NCBI GenBank assembly: GCA_030533445.1 | Contig: CM060065.1 | Span: forward strand, 2,003,710 to 2,067,709 | DNA from: Cyprinodon diabolis | Taxonomy: Eukaryota; Chordata; Actinopteri; Cyprinodontiformes; Cyprinodontidae | Direction: 5' to 3' | Length of the DNA stretch: 64,000 nt | In this document: positions 57,267 to 64,000 of the stretch, piece after piece | How the letters are laid out: each line of letters opens with the position of its first letter | Numbering within the stretch: position 1 is the stretch's first letter | The notes under the pieces: generated by a model | The model's database searches: none | What the model was told of the DNA's origin: nothing | The model's input: only the letters and a program-made list of their open reading frames with translations | Made by a program: the position numbers and the translations under genes

Positions 57267-58242
57267 GTGGGAAAGTTCAAAATGTTTATTAAAATAAAAC
57301 AAACAGAACAGAAGTGCGGAGCTGTGGATCTGCGGATCACAGCGGCTGCAGGGGGGCAGGGTGAAACTCATCATTGGCACTCTGGATGTGGGAGAAACAC
57401 AAGTAAGTGACCACAATCAACTGATGGAAGATGGTTATCCTTGTGAATCAGTTACCTGGTTTAACAGTTCAGTCCATCCTCTCCGAGGTAGGATCCAGCC
57501 AATAGACTGCCAAACAAGCAGCCACGTGGAGAGTGTGCCAGAAGCAGCAACCTCAGTGTGCAGGCAGTAATCCGATCCCGGTCAGGGAAACAAACAAGAC
57601 AGGAACAGTTCTGGAATCCAGGAATCCGCAGCCCGATCAGGGGTTCTGATCCACACAGGAACAGACAGATCCAGGGTTCCAGGATTCCACAGAGTATGAA
57701 GGCAGGTTCAGAGTTCTATACGTCGAGCAACAAGCTCAGACAGAAACGCACAGATAATGACAGGTAGACTCAGTGGTTGAGGGACAGAGACAAGACATGG
57801 TGTCAGGATAACAGCCAAACAGGAACAGACCAAATGAAGCTACTATGAGAAAAAGCAGAGAGAGCAGAATGTTAGAGTTTTAAACTGTACTCCACCTAGG
57901 GAACAGGATTACGGGACAAAACTGACTTTCCCTGCACCCTGAGCCAAAACCCTGAGCACTCCGTGGAGATGAGCCAGGAAACAATCCGAAGACAATAGAC
58001 AAACACCTAACCTTCTCAATCAACTAGCCTTGGGGGACAGGAACATTAACCAGGGACTTAACTAAAACTAACGAAACAAACAATCAGGACTCAAACAATG
58101 ATCTGGCCCCGATAGTTGGGCTGAGCCACATATAAAGCGACAGACTCACGTGAATGAGATGAGCGCAGATTAGGAACCGGGCAGAGTTAGGCATGTGAAT
58201 GAAGTGAATAATTAAGGTCAGCTATCAGGGCAGATCATGACG
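57267..58242 (-). repeat. LTR-like repeat family B, minus orientation, nested L2 tail
   Basis: It begins 'ggaaagttcaaaatgtttatt', the reverse of 57190-57216, and ends 'gctatcagggcagatcatgac', the reverse of the start at 56088. It stands head to head with the plus copy, with the last 50 bases of one LTR missing at the junction. An 80-base piece of L2 tail (57790-57868: 'ccaaacaggaacagaccaaatg', 'agcagagagagcagaa') is inserted within it. Confidence 0.55.
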
Positions 58243-58679
58243 AGTTGGGTACTGGATTTTTAGTTGTATTACGGGAAGAACACATCTGGGGGGGCTATGA
58301 TTGAGTTAGAGCTGCAGCAGTCTTGCAACAAGCTGAGTCTGTTACCGCAGGAACTTCTTTGATCAATACTTTAACAAAACTCCATCTAATGGATGCATAC
58401 TTTTAGCTAGGAATATTCCATAGGGTCTAAACCTTGGTGTACAAGATCCTAAGACTCTGCGCGACTCGAGCCTCTAGCACAATTTTGAAATATGGACTCT
58501 CTGAAATGCTATTTCCTGCATTTTGAGGTCGAATGCAGCTAACTTTTTGTATTTGTTCTAATGCTACTTTTTTTCCTGATAATGGGAAGTATGTCTGCTT
58601 GACTGGAGGTGGAAATTTCATAAGGAAGAAATGACATCATTTTTAGATTCAGTATTATAAAAACAAAACAATATTTTTG
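58243..58679. other. No recognised gene
   Basis: No domain, repeat end or RNA structure that I can support. Confidence 0.45.
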
Positions 58680-58952
58680 AGAAATTCCAGTCGGGTCTGC
58701 TCATAGCACTGAAACAGCCCTGGTTATAGTCACAAAGGACCTACGAATAGCAGCAGATAAAAGCTCACCTTCCCTCCTCGTACTCCTAGATCTGTCTGCT
58801 GCTTTTCACACTGTAGATCATCAAATTCTTCTCAACCGGCTATACAAAACTACTGGGCTTTCTGACACTGCTCTGAAATGGTCTCAATCATACCTCACTG
58901 ACAGAACAGAGTACATCTCAATTGGCAATACAAGTTTTCGGCAATAGATGAG
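58680..58952 (+). mobile_element. L2-group reverse transcriptase fragment
   Basis: In one frame it reads SGLLIAL.. shifted to [20 protein letters not shown], then [20 protein letters not shown] and ALKWSQSYLTDRTEYISIGN. A-F-D-T-V-D-H is a core reverse-transcriptase block; the catalytic aspartate is H here (AAFHTVDH). It is a different subfamily from the 49-53 kb element. It ends abruptly after about 90 codons. Confidence 0.75.
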
Positions 58953-59843
58953 CCACTGAGACAAAGAACACCTGGTTGCTGCCCTGATTGCTGAGCTGCA
59001 GCTGGATGAAACTCAAACTTTCCAAATGGACATTGGAGAAAAAAATGGTTTGCAGGTCTGGCATGATTAGGGACAGAACAAACAATATGTCTTTTGATGA
59101 TGCTAATTATATCACGTGTTTACTGCTGAGTAAAGTCAAGCTAACAGAATGGACTGCATGCTACGCTATGCTACAGGAATATGTGTTTAGCTGTTGCTAA
59201 AGCTTAGACAAGCTTTATTCACTAAGGGTTAAACACTGATATAACATTAGTGTTCATGTGTTCCTCAGATGTTCATTACATTTCCATTATCAAGTCTGAC
59301 CAAGAGTCATTTAGTGGAATCCTGATGTCTATTCACTGCTAGCTATTTCAAGGAAGGTAGAGAATCATTTAACTAAAGGTTATTTGTTCCTGATTAAGCA
59401 AATCATTTAATAAAACATTATTTGGGCAAATAATGTTTTATTCACCTCATGGATTTGCATTGTGAATTGGTCTGAAAACATTCCCATTTCTTTAAAATTA
59501 GTGAAAAGCTAATTTGATCAGATCCCAAATTCTTCCAGATAAACTTTGGTTTCAAACACAAAATCCATCTTAAACTGTAATATGGTTTTCAACCGTTTTC
59601 CCCTTCCTCTTTGTACATAGTAGTTAGTTTAGTTTAGTTGAATTTTACTAGTCTTAGTTGAGAGTGTTAAACTGAAATATGTTTGACTTGGAGCTGAATG
59701 ATTTTTGTTAATAAAATCTTATATTTTGAACAGAAGTTGTGGTGAATTTATTCCATGTATGTGCAGAAATAACTGTTTGACCATGATTAGTGCTCGAATC
59801 ACTCTTTCATCTATTGTTCTAACCCGCAGTTAGTAGGACTGTG
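58953..59843. other. No recognised gene
   Basis: AT-rich sequence. No transposon ends before the hAT element. Confidence 0.45.
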
Positions 59844-59883
59844 CAGTGTTGGGAAAGTTCTCTTTCTACGTGAACAAGTTCAA

Positions 59884-60030
59884 TGGGTAAGCAAGGTCTA
59901 AGGCGCGCTCGATTTGCTTACCCAGTTGTCCAGGAATGATATTAATATTATTAATAAGTATTTCGTGCGCACGTTAAACTTATTGCGTGGTCACAAAGTA
60001 GTATTTCGTGCGCACGAAATACTACTTCAT
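59884..60030. repeat. Cluster of palindromes inside the hAT element
   Basis: TGGGTAAGCAA (from 59885) pairs with TTGCTTACCCA (to about 59924). Further on, 59996-60027 is a perfect 32-bp palindrome centred on GTGC|GCAC. A half copy of the same motif ('agtatttcgtgcgcacg') sits at 59957-59973. The cluster may be a foldback element inserted into the hAT. Confidence 0.8.
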
Positions 60031-60532
60031 GGCCACAATTAAACATTTTTTTTGACCATGTCATCAGAGGGGCTCCGTACAATTACACCATAGCCTACTG
60101 TAGAACCACAGACAGCAATTATTTTATCAGTTGTAACACTGAAACTGTGCGTCAGATTTCATTTTCATATCCAGTTTTGAATCCTTATCCAACCAGGGTT
60201 TACATTAGCATTGAGGGGACAGCATTTCCCCATTGCTGCTTTAACGCTTTGTTGCTGTCCATTCACTTCACACTAGTAGCAGCTGCAGCTTTCACCCCTA
60301 CAGTATATTCTCAAAAACATCAGGAAAAATGTGCTGCTTGAATGGTCTTTTTTACGAGGAATTATTAAAAGAAAAACAGGAAAGTAGTCTTTAAGGTGCA
60401 AATGTTTTTTTTTATTTTAATATTTTTTTGAATTTGAAATTCCATTTCAGTACATACTAAAAAGGAATCCTGGAATCCTGGAAAATTATACCAGGCAGGT
60501 TTAACAAACAAGTTACATGAATAGTAAAACCC

Positions 60533-60739
60533 TCAAGAACATTTTACTAACACAAACTGAGGGACCAGGCTGAGGTAGGAATTTAAGGTTACTGAAGTGC
60601 GGATTTCTTTACTGAAAGCCGGCGGGCAAAGTTTGCAGAGAAACGTAAGATTGTTGCCATCATCCTCACCGACCACCTGGTCATAAAACTGTTTTAAGTG
60701 ATCATACTGCTGCTTTGTCGCCTCCACGGTCGCCTCCAT
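60533..60739 (-). pseudogene. hAT BED-finger-like N-terminal fragment
   Basis: The frame from ATG at 60739 reads MEATVEATKQQYDHLKQFYD, then GNNLTFLCKLCPPAFSKEIR. The F-x-C-x-x-C pair preceded by acidic and hydrophobic residues is the first half of a BED zinc finger. The expected H-x(3-5)-H pair does not appear in frame, and the transposase body is missing from the element. It is either a decayed remnant or a first exon whose partner was deleted. Confidence 0.5.
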
Positions 60740-61088
60740 GCTGCTGTGGCTTCCACGCTCAATTTTGTTTTGATGACGCACGCGGCTGTAGGCTACGACG
60801 CTGGTAGCTGGTGTTGCCAGATTGGGTGTTTTTCGCGCTAAATATTAAGGCCTGTTTACGGTGTGATTTAGCCAGGGTTTCGCCTGGAGGGCTCTATAGA
60901 AATCTGGCAACCTATTGAACGGAGTTGAACTGAGAGAGCGTGCCGTTCACAGACACCAGAATGAACGAGTTCACAATAACGTTCATCAGGCAGTAATACA
61001 GTACGTTCAGTTCACGTTCGCCCAAAATATGAACGAGTTCATGAACTTTCGTTCAATGAACGCGTTCAGGCACAACACTGGGACTGTG

Positions 61089-61361
61089 TGTCATAAACAA
61101 TATATAACAGCTGAAACAATATCTGATTAAATAAGATATTTTACCACCCGTACAATAAACATCTTAAAGTATCAGAAATATAAATTCCCAGCTGGCTGGG
61201 AATAAAATAGAATATAAAATCCCAAAATGAATCTGACATCCTAACTGGATGGGCATTGAACTTAAAATCACAACACCTGGAACCCAGATCTGTCCGTTCC
61301 TTGGTGGACTGAACTGTAGAACAAGGCAACTGACTCACTATAACTATCATCTTCTGTTCAG
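61089..61361. other. No recognised gene
   Basis: Short AT-rich stretch between the hAT element and an L2 fragment. Confidence 0.45.
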
Positions 61362-62080
61362 ATGATCGTAGTCACTTACCTGCATGCTGATGATACACAA
61401 CTGTACAAAAAAAAGTCTCATCCAACTGCAGCTTCAAAAGCAGCATCATCATCTTCAAAACTCACTGCCTGTCTGGAGGAGATAAAGATGTCGATAAAAC
61501 ACAATTTTCTCCAGTTGAACAGCCCTAAGTCCAACCCAATCCTTGTTGGCGCATCACACCAAGTCCAGTCATCCTCCATTACTGGTATAACCATCTCTGG
61601 CCAGAACATTACCCTCTCCACAACAGTCACCAAACTTGGTGTAAGATCTGATCCACAAATCACTTTTGAAGACCATATCAAACACCTCTGCAAAATCTCC
61701 TACCTAAACAAAGTTTCAAAACTCCATTCTACACTCAGCTTGGCTGATGCAAAAAAACTGGTTCATGCCTTAGTTTCTGCCAGGTTGGACTACTGTAATA
61801 CACTTCTCATCGCAATCCCTAACAAGAGTCTGCAGAAACTACAGTGAGTTCAGAACAGTGCTGCAAGGATCCTGATGAGAGTCCCAAAGTAGGATAACAT
61901 CAAACCCATTCTCCACACACTTCACTGGCTTTTCTGCAAGGATTGAATACAAGGTCTCAATTCTCATTCACCAGTGCATCTATAAAAATGACCCCCACAC
62001 CTGAAGGAACTGCTCACCTCCCATCACTACAGCACCATCCCGCCACTCAAAACACTCAAACCACCTCTTCTTCCCAGAGA
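61362..62080 (+). mobile_element. L2-group LINE, reverse transcriptase C-terminal fragment
   Basis: The frame at 61362-61847 starts at the catalytic motif, HADDTQLYKK (usually YADDTQLY). It goes on with NFLQLNSPKSNPILVGASHQ, then SARLDYCNTLLIAIP and QNSAARILMRVPK after a stop, and HTLHWLFCKD. The first residue of the YADD box is H. It is probably the same subfamily as 58680-58952, and the two may be pieces of one copy separated by later insertions. Confidence 0.75.
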
Positions 62081-62945
62081 CTGGGAGACTGCCTTCTGTC
62101 CGCGGGCTCTGAGAGTGCCCGCGGCTCCTGGGGGCTCTGGCATTGCGGTGGCTGGGGGATTTCCTCGGGGTCGTCTCTCCTCCTCCCTTGGTGGGTGTCA
62201 GATTTCCTTGATTTGCCCCTCCTTGGCACCTTTTCTCTTGGGGTCCCTTTGGGAGTCTGGGGCTTTGGGCCTCCCGACGCTGGCCTCAGTGCTCTTGGGG
62301 GTGGGGGTGGTAGTGGGGGCTCTTCACAACCACTATTGAGCATGTTTCCTTTGGATAAACTTTACATGCACAAGTGCACTCTCACAAACAAACTACAGGT
62401 GATTGACTCCAAGTACTTAAGAGATTCACTTCCATACAGAAAGCCTAGATTCTTATCTTCAGGTAACACAGAATACATGTCAGATTAAATAATACTACTC
62501 ATACTTTAGCCATATTATTAATGTGTTACTTTATATTGTCTCTTATACTATATCCGTTGGTTGTGCTGTTCTTTTTTTACATCTCTTTGCAGATGATGAA
62601 GCAGACTGAAGATGTTTTATCATTATCTCCCTTTTATCTTTTATTTCTTTCATCTTTTCTCCTTTTTTTCTGTTTTTCCTTTCCTGTTCTAACTACATTG
62701 CAGTGTCCATAATAATGTAATACTCCCTATTACAGATTATAGGGAGTATTACTATAGGACAGGACAACTATTTATATGCATAAATCAAGCGGAACACGGT
62801 GGCAATAGCCGTACTGCTCCACTCGTGAAAGTAAAATCTGTTGGGGTCTTTTTGCCACATTGCCAGATTGCCAGACAGGACACTGTTAAAAAAAAGAAAA
62901 GCATGTGACTCTCGTGATTCGCCAGATGTATGCTTTGCACAAGAT
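62081..62945. repeat. G-rich dispersed repeat and unassigned DNA
   Basis: 62095-62345 is strongly G-rich ('gggggctctggcattgcgg', 'cttgggggtgggggtggtag') and is followed by 'acacagaatacatgtcag'. I recognise this as fish repeat text but cannot name the class. The open frames of up to 181 codons here have no family signature. A TAT-rich inverted pair, 'ataatgtaatactccctatt' / 'atagggagtattac', lies at 62711-62753. Confidence 0.4.
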
Positions 62946-63815
62946 TACGCAAGACAAGTCCATGCATTTATTACTTCAAGGCTGGACTATTGTAATTCTT
63001 TACTATCAGGAAGTCCACAAACTGTAGTTAAAAGCCTTCAGCTGATCCAAAATGCTGCAGCCAGAGTTCTGATGAAAATGAAAAAGAGAGATCATATCTC
63101 TCCTATCCTGGCTTCTCTTCATTGGCTTCCTGTTAAATCCAGAATAGAATTTAAAATCCTCCTTCTCACATATAAAGCCTTAAATGGCCAAGCTCCATCT
63201 GATATCAGAGATCTGATTGTTCCTTATGTTCCTAACAGAGCACTTCGCTCTCAATCTGCAGGTTTACTAGTGGTTCCTAGAATTTCTAAAAGTAGAATGG
63301 GAGGCAGATCTTTTAGTTCTCAGGCTCCTCTCCTGTGGAACCAACTACCAGTTTTAGTCCGTGAGGCAGACACTCTGTCTACTTTTAAGGCTAGGCTTAA
63401 AACTTTCCTTTTTGATAAAGCTTCTAGTTAGAGTGGCTCAGGTTATCCTGATCTATCTCTATAGTTCTGCTGCTATAGGCTTAGACTGCTGGAGGACATA
63501 GGGACCCCTTTTTCATCATTCTGCTTCATTCTATCTCTATTCTCCCACTCTGCAGAATCTGTTAGTTCAATCTCTAACGTTCTGCTCTCTCTGCTTTTTC
63601 TCATAGTAGCTTCATCTGGTCTGTTCCTGTTTGGCTGTGACTCCATCCTGGAGAGAAATATCAGCTGTGCTGCTGCCATCAACACCTTTGTTTCTAGATG
63701 TTGGAGCTTGGCCTGTTTTCCAGTGTAGTCCTGTTTCTCTGACTGTGACTAACTGGATGTGCTCTCTTCATCCTCTGACATGGGAGCTGGCTCGGTTCTC
63801 GTCTGCCTGTGTAGT
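62946..63815 (+). mobile_element. L2-type LINE, C-terminal and tail copy
   Basis: It is closely similar to 51742-52576, with only scattered substitutions. Unlike that copy, its C-terminal frame is uninterrupted (62946-63431): [60 protein letters not shown], then [11 protein letters not shown]. The 51.9-kb copy has a 4-base insertion that this one lacks. The tail is cut short at about 63815, whereas target-primed insertions normally keep the 3' end; later rearrangement is likely. Confidence 0.85.
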
Positions 63816-64000
63816 AAATTAGTCTGCACCAATGATTAAAATATATACATGTTTTGTATATTAAATAAATGTTTTACTTTAAAAACAGTTATGATAGAAT
63901 GCCCTAAAAGTGTGTGCTTCAGCATGGAAAGATAGAGAGCTATTCTGAGTATTCAGCATGGAAAGATAGAAAGCTGCTCTGAGTGCAACTTGGAAGATAA
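63816..64000. repeat. 35-bp tandem duplication at the window end
   Basis: 63919-63953 and 63954-63988 both read as variants of TCAGCATGGAAAGATAG followed by 'agctattctgagta'. The repeat may continue beyond the window. Class unknown. Confidence 0.6.

Larger units (their letters stand above)
59844..61080 (-). mobile_element. hAT transposon derivative with perfect 8-bp duplication
   Basis: It begins CAGTGTTGGGAAAG and ends, in reverse, CAGTGTTGTGCCTG. It is flanked on both sides by GGACTGTG (59836-59843 and 61081-61088). Length is 1237 bp, too short for a full hAT. It keeps one minus-strand frame that looks like a BED-finger N-terminus (60533-60739). GAACG/CGTTC-rich subterminal repeats occur at the right end ('gaacgagttcatgaac'). 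Confidence 0.9.

Noticed and set aside
61943..62488. 181-codon frame in the G-rich region near 62.2 kb
   Set aside because: Glycine/leucine-rich low-complexity translation overlapping a repeat, with competing frames on the other strand and no family pattern.

Overview
This window is vertebrate, almost certainly teleost fish, chromosomal DNA. It has one recognisable host gene with consensus GT-AG introns, many Tc1/mariner, hAT, Harbinger-type and L2/CR1-type elements of the kind that fill fish genomes, long (TA)n and (CA)n tracts, and no operons, bacterial ribosome sites or CRISPR. The repeat mix suggests a percomorph fish, but the species cannot be fixed from sequence alone. No previously undescribed biological system was found.

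The host gene lies on the plus strand. It is a secreted fibroblast growth factor of the FGF4/FGF6 subfamily, best matched to fgf4. It has three coding exons (2731-3016, 4732-4835, 28663-28839) that join in frame to 188 residues. A TATA box sits at 2593-2600. Intron 1 is about 1.7 kb and holds two small DNA-transposon derivatives. Intron 2 is about 23.8 kb and has been inflated by insertions: LINE pieces, an apparently intact Tc1-like transposon, a 2.9-kb 11-bp minisatellite, several hAT elements, LTR-like repeats, and a 3.6-kb Harbinger-like element that split an L2 3' tail.

Downstream of the gene (about 28.8-64 kb) I see no second host gene. The region is accessory DNA: LTR-like repeats, a 0.8-kb palindrome with an acidic reading frame in both arms, a second Tc1-like element disabled by two point mutations, a non-autonomous hAT nested in an LTR, a hAT element with a perfect 8-bp target duplication, a nearly full L2-type LINE (about 49.0-53.0 kb) carrying its own tail inverted inside it, and a very similar L2 3' copy near 63 kb.

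The elements do not work together as a system. They are mostly independent insertions, many nested, so their relative ages can be read: L2 tail, then Harbinger inside it, then a minisatellite inside the Harbinger remnant; and LTR, then a hAT inside it. The two points with most biological interest are the apparently complete Tc1-like transposase gene with perfect terminal repeats, and the fgf4-like coding sequence, which differs from the family at several positions I know as conserved.
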